DNA from: Devosia salina
GTDB taxonomy: Bacteria > Pseudomonadota > Alphaproteobacteria > Rhizobiales > Devosiaceae
Direction of reading: 5' to 3'
Length of the DNA stretch: 64,000 bases
NCBI RefSeq assembly: GCF_019504385.1
Contig: NZ_CP080590.1
Location: 662,001-726,000 of the forward strand
In this document: positions 15,674-24,245 of the stretch, piece after piece
How the letters are laid out: each line of letters opens with the position of its first letter
Position numbering within the stretch: the first letter of the stretch is position 1
Notes under the pieces: generated by a model
The model's input: only the letters and a program-made list of their open reading frames with translations
Database searches by the model: none
What the model was told of the DNA's origin: nothing
Made by a program: the position numbers and the translations under genes

Positions 15674-16225
15674 TCAATCCCCCGCCACGAAGGCCTGCCA
15701 CTCGCCATCCTTGCCGATATAGACGCGCCAGTAATACCAGGCTTCCAGTTCGGTGAGCTCGGTCAGCTGATCATGGGTGAGGATGCGATAGGCGTCGACC
15801 TTCTGGGCCGGCGTCAGCGCCGAAAGGTCCTCGACCACGGCGAGATAGGGCCAGACATAGCTCGGCGTCTCGCTTTCGGTATCGAAGACGGCATAGGGCG
15901 CCTCCAGCAGGTCGAGCAGAATGGCAAGGTTCTCCAGCCCCGCCCCGTCCGCTGAATAGGTCTTGAGATAATCCACCGCGTCGTCGGGCCCGCCATAGGA
16001 CACGGTGGGCGGAAATTCCTGCTCCGCGATGATGGGGCGCAGCGCCTCGATATCGCCACTGCGGGCCACGGCGATCAGCCGCTCGCGCGTCCGCGCCACG
16101 GGCCCGGGCAGCGCCGACAGATCGGAACTGATTTCATATTTGGGGTAGGGATAGTTCTCGACATCGTCCTGCGCCATGACCGGCAGGGCGGCGAGGGCAA
16201 GCAGAAACAGGGCAGCATGGCGCAT
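15674..16225 (-). CDS. Hypothetical secreted protein
   Basis: Not recognised by name. The 183-residue product has a clear signal peptide (RHAALFLLALAALPVMAQ) and an acidic mature part with RERLIAVARSGDIEALRPII, PDDAVDYLKTYS and an aromatic C-terminus LEAWYYWRVYIGKDGEWQAFVAGD. The start at 16225 follows GGGAGGATCACC; an in-frame ATG at 16273 is less likely. The C-terminus resembles small SH3-like or NTF2-like tails of alphaproteobacterial secreted proteins, but I cannot assign a fold. It meets the dihydroorotase gene stop to stop with no gap. Confidence 0.65.
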   Translation of the reverse strand: MRHAALFLLALAALPVMAQDDVENYPYPKYEISSDLSALPGPVARTRERLIAVARSGDIEALRPIIAEQEFPPTVSYGGPDDAVDYLKTYSADGAGLENLAILLDLLEAPYAVFDTESETPSYVWPYLAVVEDLSALTPAQKVDAYRILTHDQLTELTELEAWYYWRVYIGKDGEWQAFVAGD

Positions 16226-16291
16226 CGGTGATCCTCCCGGGGGGATCATCGGGTGGTGTCCACTTGCTGGCAAGCCCCGTTTGGCCGGCCC

Positions 16292-16570
16292 CTATTGCAG
16301 AATGCGCTCGAGATTGTATTCGCCGTTGCGGATGCGTTCGGGCAATTGCTCGACAAGGTCTGCCGTCGCCTCATCCCCATGCATGCGCACGAAAGTGGCC
16401 AGCGCCGCAAACAGCGAGGCATGAGCCAGCGAGGCGGCCTCCAGCCCGTCTTCCTCGGCACTGTTCCATGCCTCGGCGAGATATTCCAGCGCCAGCTGGC
16501 GCTCGGACTGGCTGCGGTCGAACGGGCCGATCCCCGACGCGGGCGAGAAGATGGACTTGGTCGTGCTCAT
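16292..16570 (-). CDS. Small hypothetical cytoplasmic protein
   Basis: A 92-residue mainly helical protein without signal peptide or membrane segment. It has an Ala-rich amphipathic middle (EAASLAHASLFAALATFVRMHGDEATADLVEQLPERI). I do not recognise the family. Coding is supported by the GC-rich third-position pattern and by its place in a run of minus-strand genes. Confidence 0.5.
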   Translation of the reverse strand: MSTTKSIFSPASGIGPFDRSQSERQLALEYLAEAWNSAEEDGLEAASLAHASLFAALATFVRMHGDEATADLVEQLPERIRNGEYNLERILQ

Positions 16571-16665
16571 GATGCGGGCATAGCATGCCCCGCTCTCCGC
16601 TCAATGGAGGAAGTAAGCCGAAGGTTAACGGCCGGTAGGCAATTGCATGGACCGATATGTCCTGC

Positions 16666-17025
16666 CTATTCGGCGAAGCGCGTATGGATGTCGCGCGCCA
16701 GCTTCTGTGCCTCGGTCAGCAGCCGTGTCAGCGCCTCGCGCGACGCCGGGGTGCAATGGTTGTGCAGGCGGGAAAAAGCCGTGTAGCCGGTGTTGAATGC
16801 CCCCGCCAGACGCTGCCGCCGGTCGTCGTCGGGTTCGTCCAGCGCAATCAGCTCCGCCGCCTGCGCCCGCCAGTCCTCGTCCCCGGCCGCACAGAGCGGC
16901 TGCAGGTAGTAAAGGCTGCCCATGATCTCGGCCAGCCGCTCCATCTGCCGCTGATAGGGCGGGTCGATAGCCAGGGCCGGAGCAGTCATGAGAAGGGCGA
17001 GAGCAAGCGCGAGGGCCTTTTTCAT
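16666..17025 (-). CDS. TIGR02301-family secreted protein
   Basis: A 119-residue product with a signal peptide (KKALALALALLMTAPALA) and the conserved blocks MERLAEIMGSLYYLQPLC, WRAQAAELIALDEP and FNTGYTAFSRLHNHC. This is the small alphaproteobacterial family known as TIGR02301, of unknown function. Two cysteines in the mature part could form a disulphide in the periplasm. The purine-rich arm of an adjacent palindromic repeat (17031-17041) lies where its Shine-Dalgarno should be. Confidence 0.8.
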   Translation of the reverse strand: MKKALALALALLMTAPALAIDPPYQRQMERLAEIMGSLYYLQPLCAAGDEDWRAQAAELIALDEPDDDRRQRLAGAFNTGYTAFSRLHNHCTPASREALTRLLTEAQKLARDIHTRFAE

Positions 17026-17030
17026 CAGGA

Positions 17031-17145
17031 CGCCCCCTCCCGGCCTCCCCCATCAATGGGGAGGTGGCGCGCCAGAGTGTGTCGCAGGTGCCCGCCCCGG
17101 ACCCGTTCCACACCTCCCCCTTGATGGGGGAGGGGGGAGGGGGCG
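17031..17145. repeat. Paired REP-like palindromes (BIME-like)
   Basis: Two palindromes face each other: CCTCCCC-CATCAAT-GGGGAGG at 17044-17064 and CCTCCCCC-TTGAT-GGGGGAGG at 17113-17133. The second is a near copy of the first in inverted orientation. Outer arms CGCCCCCTCCC (17031-17041) and GGGAGGGGGCG (17135-17145) are exact inverted repeats. It fills the gap between the Nudix gene and the TIGR02301 gene and reaches to within 6 bases of the latter's start. Confidence 0.7.
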
Positions 17146-17189
17146 GAGCGGCAAAGGCCATATGTCGGCAAAAGGTCCATCCCCACTCT

Positions 17190-17591
17190 CTACCAGCTCT
17201 GCCCCAGAACCTTGAAGCACTCTCTGATCACGTCATCGAGCCTGGAGGTCGTGCGCAGGGCGATGAGCATGCCCGGGTCGACCCATTTGTGGTCGCTGAT
17301 CTCGTTCGAGGGCCGGACCTGTCCCACATAATCGGTGGTAGTGAAGACGGCGAGCCGATAGGTGCCGTCGCGGCCCAGCGACTGGGTCAGCGCATGGCGC
17401 GGATTGCGGATGGTCAGCCCCAGTTCCTCCTGCACCTCGCGGACGGCGCATTGCTCCACTGTCTCGTCTGGCTCCATGCGCCCGCCGGGAAAGGTCCACA
17501 GGCCCTGATAGGGCGCAAAGGCGCGCTTGATGAGCAGGATCTTGCCGTGCTTGACGATGCCGACACTGGCGGCGTTGGGAGGCTCGATCAT
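17190..17591 (-). CDS. Nudix hydrolase
   Basis: A 133-residue pyrophosphohydrolase carrying a complete Nudix box (G-x5-E-x7-REVQEELG, in GGRMEPDETVEQCAVREVQ). VGIVKHGKILLIKRAF leads in and LWTFPGGR lies just before the box. The substrate, probably a nucleoside diphosphate derivative, is not readable. The start is placed at 17591 (MIEPPNAASVG); the frame is open to 17669 but that extension would overlap the start of the divergent SRAP gene. Confidence 0.85.
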   Translation of the reverse strand: MIEPPNAASVGIVKHGKILLIKRAFAPYQGLWTFPGGRMEPDETVEQCAVREVQEELGLTIRNPRHALTQSLGRDGTYRLAVFTTTDYVGQVRPSNEISDHKWVDPGMLIALRTTSRLDDVIRECFKVLGQSW

Positions 17592-17668
17592 TTCCGGGAG
17601 GCCATTCTGGCTGATTTGCGATTCGGACGCGTAGAGACTACCTCTGCACGGGTAAAGGAGACACGCCA

Positions 17669-18418
17669 ATGTGTGGTCGCTACGCCTCGACCCTGCCGCC
17701 CGAAATGATGGTGGAGCTGTTCAAGCTGCTCAACAGCGTCGAGATCGTGCCGCGCTACAATATCGCGCCCACCCAGCCGATCGTCGCCATCTGGGAAGCC
17801 GAGGGCCGCCGCGAGGCGCATTTCGCTCGCTGGGGCTTCGTACCCGGCTGGGTCAAGGACCCGCGCGAGTTTCCGCTTCTGATCAATGCAAGGGCCGAGA
17901 GCATGGCCGAAAAGCCGGCCTTCCGCGATCGGGTCAAGCATGGCCGCTGCCTCGTGCCCGCAAGCGGCTATTACGAATGGCATACCGGCCCCGACAAGAA
18001 GAAGCAGCCCTATTACATCACCCGCGCCGACGACCAGCCCATGGCGCTGGCCGGGCTCTACGCCACCTGGATGGGCCCCAATGGCGAGGAGGTGGACAGC
18101 GTCGCGACCATCACCGTGGCCGCCAATCCGCAGCTTTCGGTGATCCACGACCGCATGCCGGCGATCCTTTTGACCGAGCAGCAGCAGGACGACTGGCTCA
18201 ATGTCCGCGACGTGCGCGCGCATGAGGCGGTGCAGATGGCCCTGCCGCTTGAGGACGGGGCGCTGAAATTCCATCCGGTCTCAACCCGGGTCAATTCAGC
18301 CCGCGACGATGATCCTGGCCTGATCGAGCCGATATCACTGGATAAGCCCGAGCCCCCGGTAGAAAAGCCCAGGCCGAAGAAGGTGGCGGGTGGCGGCGGG
18401 CAGATGGATCTGTTCTGA
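17669..18418 (+). CDS. SRAP-domain protein (YedK/HMCES type)
   Basis: A 249-residue SOS-response-associated peptidase family protein. Cys2 follows the initiator Met (MCGRYAS), the residue that in YedK/HMCES forms a thiazolidine crosslink with abasic sites in single-stranded DNA. RYNIAPTQP, WGFVPGWVKDP, LINARAESMAEKPAF, GRCLVPASGYYEW and VIHDRMPAIL complete the active-site set. The role is to shield abasic sites at replication forks. The start is fixed by the need for Cys at position 2. Confidence 0.95.
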   Translation: MCGRYASTLPPEMMVELFKLLNSVEIVPRYNIAPTQPIVAIWEAEGRREAHFARWGFVPGWVKDPREFPLLINARAESMAEKPAFRDRVKHGRCLVPASGYYEWHTGPDKKKQPYYITRADDQPMALAGLYATWMGPNGEEVDSVATITVAANPQLSVIHDRMPAILLTEQQQDDWLNVRDVRAHEAVQMALPLEDGALKFHPVSTRVNSARDDDPGLIEPISLDKPEPPVEKPRPKKVAGGGGQMDLF

Positions 18419-18440
18419 CCAAATCGGCACGCCGTCTCGG

Positions 18441-19004
18441 CTAAACCCCGATCTCGAAATAGCCCAGCGCGTCACCGATGGAATCTTCCTCGTAGTGAAG
18501 GTGGCTGAGCAGCACTTTTTCGAGCGCCCGGAACACGGTGACCGCGTCCTCGAAATTGCTCTTGCCCGGCGCTTCGGCCAGCGCGATCAGGGCATCGATC
18601 AGCCGTTCGAGCAATTGGTGCACCACCACGTGCTCGGCCTGCAGCCGGTCGGAAATGGCCTTGAAGGCGGGGCTTTGCTGGGCCAGCGAGGGGAAGATGT
18701 ATTGATCCTCGATGGAATGATGCCCATGCACGAACTGGCAGTACTGCCCGCACAGCGTACCGAAACGGCGATAGTTCGAGACCATGACGAGGTCGGCGGT
18801 TTCCGCCTTCACCTCCTCGACCGTGGCATGGCCCTCGGCCGCGCGCTCGATCAGGCGCCCGAGCACCACCATGTTTTCGCGCAGATGATCGTGGATTTGT
18901 CTGAGATGTTCGCCCGGCGCCTTCTGTGCCTCTGTCAGGCCATCGAGCTTGGGGATTGCGGGACGCGTCGCGTCGTCGAGAAACTGGATATCTTTGAGCA
19001 GCAT
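18441..19004 (-). CDS. Hemerythrin HHE-domain protein
   Basis: A 187-residue protein with a four-helix hemerythrin fold. Iron-ligand histidines and acids are in LRQIHDHLREN, FVHGHHSIEDQYIFP, LQAEHVVVHQLLERL and LLSHLHYEEDSIGDAL. Such proteins bind a di-iron centre and may sense or scavenge O2 or NO; no partner gene indicates which. The ATG at 19004 is chosen over 19076 because conservation begins at MLLKDIQFLDD. Confidence 0.85.
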   Translation of the reverse strand: MLLKDIQFLDDATRPAIPKLDGLTEAQKAPGEHLRQIHDHLRENMVVLGRLIERAAEGHATVEEVKAETADLVMVSNYRRFGTLCGQYCQFVHGHHSIEDQYIFPSLAQQSPAFKAISDRLQAEHVVVHQLLERLIDALIALAEAPGKSNFEDAVTVFRALEKVLLSHLHYEEDSIGDALGYFEIGV

Positions 19005-19080
19005 GGGGCCAGAGATGGGCCCGGCAGGCGGCAAGCGCAAGAAGGCACAGGGGAGTGACTGGGGTATCGCAGCCAACCGC

Positions 19081-19196
19081 CCTCGTGGTTCGAGGGTCGC
19101 TGCGCTCCCACCTCACCATGAGGGCTATGTGGCCACGGTGCTGCACGAGCCCTCATGATGAGGCGCTGCGTCAGCAAAGCCTCGTACCACGAGGGC
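19081..19196. repeat. Inverted pair of palindromic intergenic repeats
   Basis: Two units in opposite orientation: 19081-19125 runs from CCTCGTGGTTCGAGG to CACCATGAGGG, and 19149-19196 runs from GCCCTCATGATGAGG to CGTACCACGAGGGCGG. The reverse complement of the second closely matches the first, including the central CGCTGCGC-like stretch. This is the pattern of Rhizobiales intergenic palindromes arranged as a BIME-like pair. It occupies most of the gap between the hemerythrin and FAD-oxidase genes. Confidence 0.7.
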
Positions 19197-19198
19197 GG

Positions 19199-20614
19199 CT
19201 ATCCCAGCATTTTCCCCGGATTGAGGATGCCCTTGGGGTCCAGCGCCGTCTTGATCGCTCCCATCATCTCCAGCGCTACCGGGTCCTTCACCTGCTTGAG
19301 CAGGCCAACCTTGAGCTGCCCGATGCCATGCTCGGCCGACACCGAACCGCCATGGCGCAGTACCACCTCGTAGATCACCGCGTGCATCGCCTCGTCATAT
19401 TGCGCCATGAAGGCCTTGGGATCGGCCCCGACGGGCATGGAGAAATTGAAGTGGATATTGCCGTCGCCCATATGCCCGAACGGCACGGGGCGGATGCCGG
19501 GGCTGAGCTTTTCGGCGGCTGCCGACCCCTCGGCGATCAACGCCGGGACGGCGGCGATGGGCACCGACACATCGTGCTTGATCGAGGCGCCTTCGCGGCT
19601 CTGGCATTCGCTCATCTGCTCGCGGAAGGCCCACATGCGCGTGCGGTCGGAAAGGGATTCCGCCACCACGGCATCTGAAATCAGCGCTTCCTCGAAGGCC
19701 GCCTCGAGCGCTGATTGCAGCGCGCCCGGCTCGGTTCCGGCCATGCGCGTCAATTCGATCAGCGCATACCAGGGCGAGGCGCTGGCCGTCGGGTCGGCAT
19801 CCAGCATGCCATGGCGCAACTGGATGTCGAGGCCGATCCAGGGGATGAGTTCGAAGGCATTGAGGCGGCTACCGGCCCGCTGGCGCATCAGCTGGAACAG
19901 GTCCAGCGCCGCCTCGGGCGAGGCCACATTGACGATGGCCGTCTCGTAGTCTTCTGGCAGGGGATAGAGCTTGAGGCTCGCCGCCGTGATGATGCCCAGC
20001 GTCCCCTCGGCGCCCACCAGCAGGTCCTTGAGGTCATAGCCGGTATTGTCCTTCTTGAGCGCATTGAGCCCCTGATAGAGCCGGCCATCGGCCAGGACCG
20101 CCTCGACACCCATGGTCAGCTCGCGCGCGTTGCCATAGGCGAGCACATTGACGCCGCCGGCATTGGACGAGAGCACGCCGCCGATGCGCGCCGATCCCTG
20201 CGAGGCCAGCCAGAGCGGAAACATGGCTCCCTTGGCCTCGGCCGCCTTGTGGGCATTTTCGAGGATGACGCCGGCCTCGGCCGTCATCACGCCCGCGGCC
20301 GTGTCGATGGAGCGGATATTGTCGAGCTTCTGCAGGCTCAGGATCACCTCCTGTCCGCTCAGCGGCACTTGCGCGCCGACCAGCCCGGTATTGCCGCCCT
20401 GCGGAATGATACCCACGCGATTTTCATTGGCCCAGCGCATCACTGCCTGCACCGCCGCGACGCTGGCCGGCATCACCACCGCGGCCGCATTCTGGTGAAA
20501 GCGCTTGCGCGGCTCGTTGAGCCAGGCCCCCATCTTGCCGGGATCGGAAACGACGCCGTCGCTGCCAACAATGTCGGCCAGGGCGGCGGCAATCTGGGCG
20601 GCGGTCATGGTCAT
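19199..20614 (-). CDS. GlcD-type FAD-binding oxidoreductase
   Basis: A 471-residue flavoenzyme of the D-lactate/D-2-hydroxyglutarate dehydrogenase or glycolate oxidase GlcD group. The N-terminal FAD-binding-4 domain has PQGGNTGLVGAQVP, GGVLSSNAGGVNVLAYGN and LLVGAEGTLGIITAA. The C-terminal FAD-oxidase domain has PFGHMGDGNIHFN and GGSVSAEHGIGQLK. It oxidises a D-2-hydroxyacid; the substrate cannot be fixed. The start is at MTMTAAQIAAALADIVG (20614); the frame remains open far upstream but is antisense to the histidine-phosphatase gene there. Confidence 0.9.
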   Translation of the reverse strand: MTMTAAQIAAALADIVGSDGVVSDPGKMGAWLNEPRKRFHQNAAAVVMPASVAAVQAVMRWANENRVGIIPQGGNTGLVGAQVPLSGQEVILSLQKLDNIRSIDTAAGVMTAEAGVILENAHKAAEAKGAMFPLWLASQGSARIGGVLSSNAGGVNVLAYGNARELTMGVEAVLADGRLYQGLNALKKDNTGYDLKDLLVGAEGTLGIITAASLKLYPLPEDYETAIVNVASPEAALDLFQLMRQRAGSRLNAFELIPWIGLDIQLRHGMLDADPTASASPWYALIELTRMAGTEPGALQSALEAAFEEALISDAVVAESLSDRTRMWAFREQMSECQSREGASIKHDVSVPIAAVPALIAEGSAAAEKLSPGIRPVPFGHMGDGNIHFNFSMPVGADPKAFMAQYDEAMHAVIYEVVLRHGGSVSAEHGIGQLKVGLLKQVKDPVALEMMGAIKTALDPKGILNPGKMLG

Positions 20615-20740
20615 GGTATGGGTCCGAAACAGATGAGCTATGAAGGCGTTGCGCTTGCTCGCCCGACCCTCCATGTGCCACAAGCGGGACGACGACTCCA
20701 GACTTGCAAAGGCCGCGCCGGCCTGGCGCGGAAAGACCAT

Positions 20741-21382
20741 ATGACTGCCCCCGACTGGCCGGATTTCTATTTTGCGCGGCACGGCGAGACCGACTGGAAC
20801 CGCGAACAGCGCTACCAGGGCAGCCGCGACATTCCGCTCAACCGGACCGGACAGTTGCAGGCCGATGCCAATGGGTTTCTGCTGCGCGACCTGCTCGAGC
20901 GCGAGGGAGTGGACCCGGCCTCGCTCAACTGGTTCGCCTCGCCTTTGAGCCGCGCCTCGGAAACCATGGATCGCATGCGCGCCGCCTTCGATATCGATTT
21001 GCCGCCGGTCATCCACGATAGGCGGCTGATCGAAATTTCCTTCGGGGACTTCGAAGGGCGCCTGCATGCCGAGATCGCGCGGGAACACGCCGCTTTGGCG
21101 CCCGGCGAGCGGGACGAAAGCTATTGGCAGTTCCGTCCGAATGGCGGCGAGAACTATGACGATGTTGCTATGCGCCTGCTCGACTTTGCCCAGACGCTGA
21201 CTCGCCACGCCGTGGTTGTCGCCCATGGCGGCGTGCTGCGCGTGCTGCGCCACCTGGTCGAAGGCACCTCGCGCAGCGACGTGCTCAACTGGCCGCCGCC
21301 GCAGGGCGTCATCGCCCATTTCGTCAATGGCCGCATGACCCTGCACTCCGCCGAGAACACCTGGGACGCCAGCGTCGATTGA
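20741..21382 (+). CDS. Histidine phosphatase family protein
   Basis: A 213-residue phosphoglycerate-mutase-like phosphatase. The phospho-accepting His is in FARHGETDWN, followed by RYQGSRDIPLNRTGQLQA and SPLSRASETMDRM, with the second His in VVVAHGGVLRVL. It has the usual length for cofactor-independent RHGE phosphatases and sits 48 bases before aroC. Substrate unknown. The start is the ATG at 20741, supported by family conservation. Confidence 0.88.
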   Translation: MTAPDWPDFYFARHGETDWNREQRYQGSRDIPLNRTGQLQADANGFLLRDLLEREGVDPASLNWFASPLSRASETMDRMRAAFDIDLPPVIHDRRLIEISFGDFEGRLHAEIAREHAALAPGERDESYWQFRPNGGENYDDVAMRLLDFAQTLTRHAVVVAHGGVLRVLRHLVEGTSRSDVLNWPPPQGVIAHFVNGRMTLHSAENTWDASVD

Positions 21383-21430
21383 CCCGCTCGCCAGCGCCCC
21401 CTAAAACGCCCGCATAACCGGGGCCGCGCC

Positions 21431-22546
21431 ATGTCATTCAATACCTTCGGGCATCTCTTCCGTTTCACCACCTGGGGCGAAAGCCACGGGCCGGCGCTGG
21501 GTGTCGTGGTCGATGGCTGCCCCCCAGGTCTGGTGCTGACCCCGGAGATGATCCAGCGCGATCTCGACCGCCGCAAGCCGGGCCAGTCCAAATTCACCAC
21601 CCAGCGCCGCGAGGCCGACGAGGTGAAGATTCTGTCCGGCGTGTTCGAGGACGAGCGCACCGATGGCCCCCGCACCACGGGTACGCCGATCTCGCTTCTG
21701 ATCGAAAACACCGACCAGCGCTCCAAGGACTATTCGGAGATCCGCGACAAATATCGCCCGGGCCATGCCGACTACACCTATGACCAGAAATACGGCATCC
21801 GCGACTATCGCGGCGGTGGCCGCACCTCGGCCCGCGAAACCGCTGCCCGGGTCGCCGCCGGAGCCGTGGCGCGTCAGGTGCTGGCAGGCGTCACCATTCG
21901 CGCCAGCCTGGTGCAGATGGGCCCGCACAAGATCGACTACGGCAATTTCGACTGGGATCAGGTCGGGCAGAACCCTTTCTTCTGCGCCGATGCCAAGGCG
22001 GCCGAACTCTGGGCCGACTATCTCGATGGCCTGCGCAAGGACGGCAATTCGGCCGGCGCGGTCATCGAAGTGGTGGCCGAAGGCGTGCCGGCCGGCTGGG
22101 GCGCCCCGATCTATGGCAAGCTAAGCGCCGATCTGGCCTCGGCCATGATGAGCATCAACGCCGTCAAGGCGGTCGAAATCGGCGCCGGCTTTGAAGCGGC
22201 AAGCCTCACCGGCGTCGAGAATGCCGACCAGATGCGGGCCGGCGAGGGCCAGCCCTATTTCCTCTCCAACCATGCCGGCGGCATCTTGGGCGGCGTCTCC
22301 AATGGCGACCCCGTGGTCTGCCGCTTCGCGGTCAAGCCCACCTCGTCCATCCTCACCCCGCGCCAGACGGTCACCACTGCCAATGAGGACACCGACATCA
22401 TCACCAAGGGCCGCCACGACCCCTGCGTCGGTATTCGCGCCGTCCCGGTGGGCGAAGCCATGATGGCGCTGGTCCTGGCCGACCACATGCTGCGCCACCG
22501 GGGCCAGACCGGACGTGAGGGCGCGGTTGGGTTCCAGAGAAATTAA
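21431..22546 (+). CDS. aroC: Chorismate synthase
   Basis: A 371-residue enzyme that converts EPSP to chorismate using reduced FMN, the last common step of aromatic biosynthesis. Signatures are TTWGESHGPALGVVVDGCPPG (N-terminal), GHADYTYDQKYGIRDYRGGGR (in part; binds phosphate and FMN) and the C-terminal GRHDPCVGIRAVPVGEAM. The stop overlaps that of the convergent MBL-fold gene. Confidence 0.98.
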   Translation: MSFNTFGHLFRFTTWGESHGPALGVVVDGCPPGLVLTPEMIQRDLDRRKPGQSKFTTQRREADEVKILSGVFEDERTDGPRTTGTPISLLIENTDQRSKDYSEIRDKYRPGHADYTYDQKYGIRDYRGGGRTSARETAARVAAGAVARQVLAGVTIRASLVQMGPHKIDYGNFDWDQVGQNPFFCADAKAAELWADYLDGLRKDGNSAGAVIEVVAEGVPAGWGAPIYGKLSADLASAMMSINAVKAVEIGAGFEAASLTGVENADQMRAGEGQPYFLSNHAGGILGGVSNGDPVVCRFAVKPTSSILTPRQTVTTANEDTDIITKGRHDPCVGIRAVPVGEAMMALVLADHMLRHRGQTGREGAVGFQRN

Positions 22547-23460
22547 GGCAGGGACAGGCGCGTCCCGAAAATCCTCCGCCTGACTTTGAGCGCCCCAAGT
22601 CCTTCCAGATATTCCACATGCGCCATCATGGTCATGCGGGCAGCGAAGCGAATTCTGGCGGCTTGCCTGGGATAGATCTGATCCACCACCGTGCCGATGC
22701 TGCGCGCACCATTCCGCACCGCGTTCAGAACCTGTTCATTACGCAACTCCCGGTGTGCCTTGAGGGCAGCGGCATGCGCCGGGCCTTCGTCTATCGAACC
22801 GCCATGGGCGGGAAAGTAGCGCCGGTAGGGCAGGCCGATGACCTTGTCGAGAGACGCGAAATAATCGGCCATCGACCCATCCGGCACCGCCACCAGCGTC
22901 GAATTCCACCCCATCACATGGTCCCCCGACAGCAGCATTTCGGTCCCTGAAACCCCGAAAACCAGGTGATTTGCGCAATGTCCGGGCGTGGTGTGCACGC
23001 TGACGGACAAATCGCCCGCCGCAATGGTCTCGCCATCCGTGAGCACCCGATCCGGCACAAGCTCCCAGTCGCAGGACTTGCGGATGGGATTGATCTCGAA
23101 TCGCCGCAGCGGCCGCGACAGCCGGTGCCGCCCCCCGAACCACAGCGGCGCACCAAGCTCCCGGCGCCAGAAATCGGCCGCTGCGCTGTGGTCACGATGG
23201 GTATGCGTGAGCAGAATTGCGGTGACCTGCCGGCCATCCATTGCGGCCCGGAGAGCGGCTTGGTGGGCGTCGTCCAGCGGACCGGGATCGACCAGGGCAA
23301 GTCGCTCGTGGCCCAGCAAAAAACTATTCGTGCCGGTAAAGGTATAGGCCGAGGCATTGGGCGCGGTGACGCGCACCACGCCGGGCGCCAGCGGGACGGG
23401 TTCGCCCGTTTGGGGCGCAAAGTCGGTCTGGTAGCTGGGAGCCGGAGAGGTGCTTGCCAT
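22543..23460 (-). CDS. MBL-fold metallo-hydrolase (LACTB2-like)
   Basis: A 305-residue metallo-beta-lactamase fold protein with the metal motif LLTHTHRDHSAAADF. Further metal residues lie in TTPGHCANHLVFG and LLSGDHVMGWNS. A C-terminal winged-helix-like region (RFAARMTMMAHVEYLEGLGAL) is typical of the LACTB2/RNase-like subgroup, which includes single-strand endoribonucleases and thioester hydrolases. The start is placed at 23460 (MASTSPAPSY); an open frame continues upstream but is antisense to bioY. Confidence 0.85.
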   Translation of the reverse strand: MASTSPAPSYQTDFAPQTGEPVPLAPGVVRVTAPNASAYTFTGTNSFLLGHERLALVDPGPLDDAHQAALRAAMDGRQVTAILLTHTHRDHSAAADFWRRELGAPLWFGGRHRLSRPLRRFEINPIRKSCDWELVPDRVLTDGETIAAGDLSVSVHTTPGHCANHLVFGVSGTEMLLSGDHVMGWNSTLVAVPDGSMADYFASLDKVIGLPYRRYFPAHGGSIDEGPAHAAALKAHRELRNEQVLNAVRNGARSIGTVVDQIYPRQAARIRFAARMTMMAHVEYLEGLGALKVRRRIFGTRLSLP

Positions 23461-23554
23461 TGCGCTGCTGGTAACGAGAAAGTAATAAGCGGGAGACGGA
23501 ATTGCGCTCGCCATGAGGGACGGCGCACTTCCCTTCAAGCATGGAAGGTATGAA

Positions 23555-24169
23555 ATGGCTGTGACTTTGACCACGCCCAACACGCTGCTCGGCGCATTCC
23601 AGCCCAAGAGCGACGTCGCCAAGCTGGCAACCAATGCTGCAATCGTGCTGCTGGGCACGATGCTCATCACCGCTGCTGCCAAGGTCAACGTGCCGGTGTG
23701 GCCGGTGCCTGTGACGCTGCAGAGCTTCGCGATTGCGGCCCTTGCCGCCGCCTTCGGCATGCGTATCGGTGTCGCCACCGTCGCCGCTTACCTCCTCGAG
23801 GGCGCGTTTGGTCTGCCGGTCTTCGCCACTGGCGGTGGCCTGGCCTATCTCGTTGGACCCACCGGCGGCTTCCTCCTCGGCTTCCTGGCGCAGGCCGCCA
23901 TCATCGGCTACGCCGCTGACCGTGGCGCGTCCAGCCGCCCCTTCACCCTGTTCGGCGCCATGCTGGTGGCCAGCGCTGTGCTCTATGCCTTCGGTTTCGC
24001 CTGGCTGGTGGCCATGGCCGGGCAGGCCAGCTGGGTCGACCAGACCAATGTGGTGGCTTCGGCCTTCGCCAAGGCTGTGCAGCCTTTCCTCGTCTGGGAC
24101 ACGCTGAAAATGGCATTCGCCACCCTGACCGTAACCGGTCTGTGGGGTCTGTTTGGCGCCAAGCGCTAA
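23555..24169 (+). CDS. bioY: Biotin transporter S component BioY
   Basis: A 204-residue integral membrane protein, the substrate-binding unit of the ECF-type biotin importer. Typical motifs are VPVWPVPVTLQSFAIAALAA, LEGAFGLPVFATGGGLAYLVGPTGGFLLGF (in part) and PFLVWDTLKMAFATL. The ATG at 23555 follows GGAAGG. No bioM/bioN genes are adjacent, so it may act alone or share a common ECF module. A strong terminator follows. Confidence 0.95.
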   Translation: MAVTLTTPNTLLGAFQPKSDVAKLATNAAIVLLGTMLITAAAKVNVPVWPVPVTLQSFAIAALAAAFGMRIGVATVAAYLLEGAFGLPVFATGGGLAYLVGPTGGFLLGFLAQAAIIGYAADRGASSRPFTLFGAMLVASAVLYAFGFAWLVAMAGQASWVDQTNVVASAFAKAVQPFLVWDTLKMAFATLTVTGLWGLFGAKR

Positions 24170-24190
24170 ACGCGGCAACCGCGAATTGAC

Positions 24191-24224
24191 GAAGGGCCGG
24201 TGGCGACACCGGCCCTTCGCTTTT
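24191..24224 (+). terminator. Rho-independent terminator after bioY
   Basis: Perfect 12-base stem GAAGGGCCGGTG / CACCGGCCCTTC with GCGA tetraloop, followed by GCTTTT. It starts 22 bases after the bioY stop and separates it from the convergent topoisomerase gene. Confidence 0.9.
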
Positions 24225-24245
24225 GAGAGCCTGCGAAGCAAGCGG

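Noticed and set aside
19199..21346. 715-codon reading of the FAD oxidase
   Set aside because: The N-terminal 240 codons are antisense to the histidine phosphatase; conservation starts at 20614.
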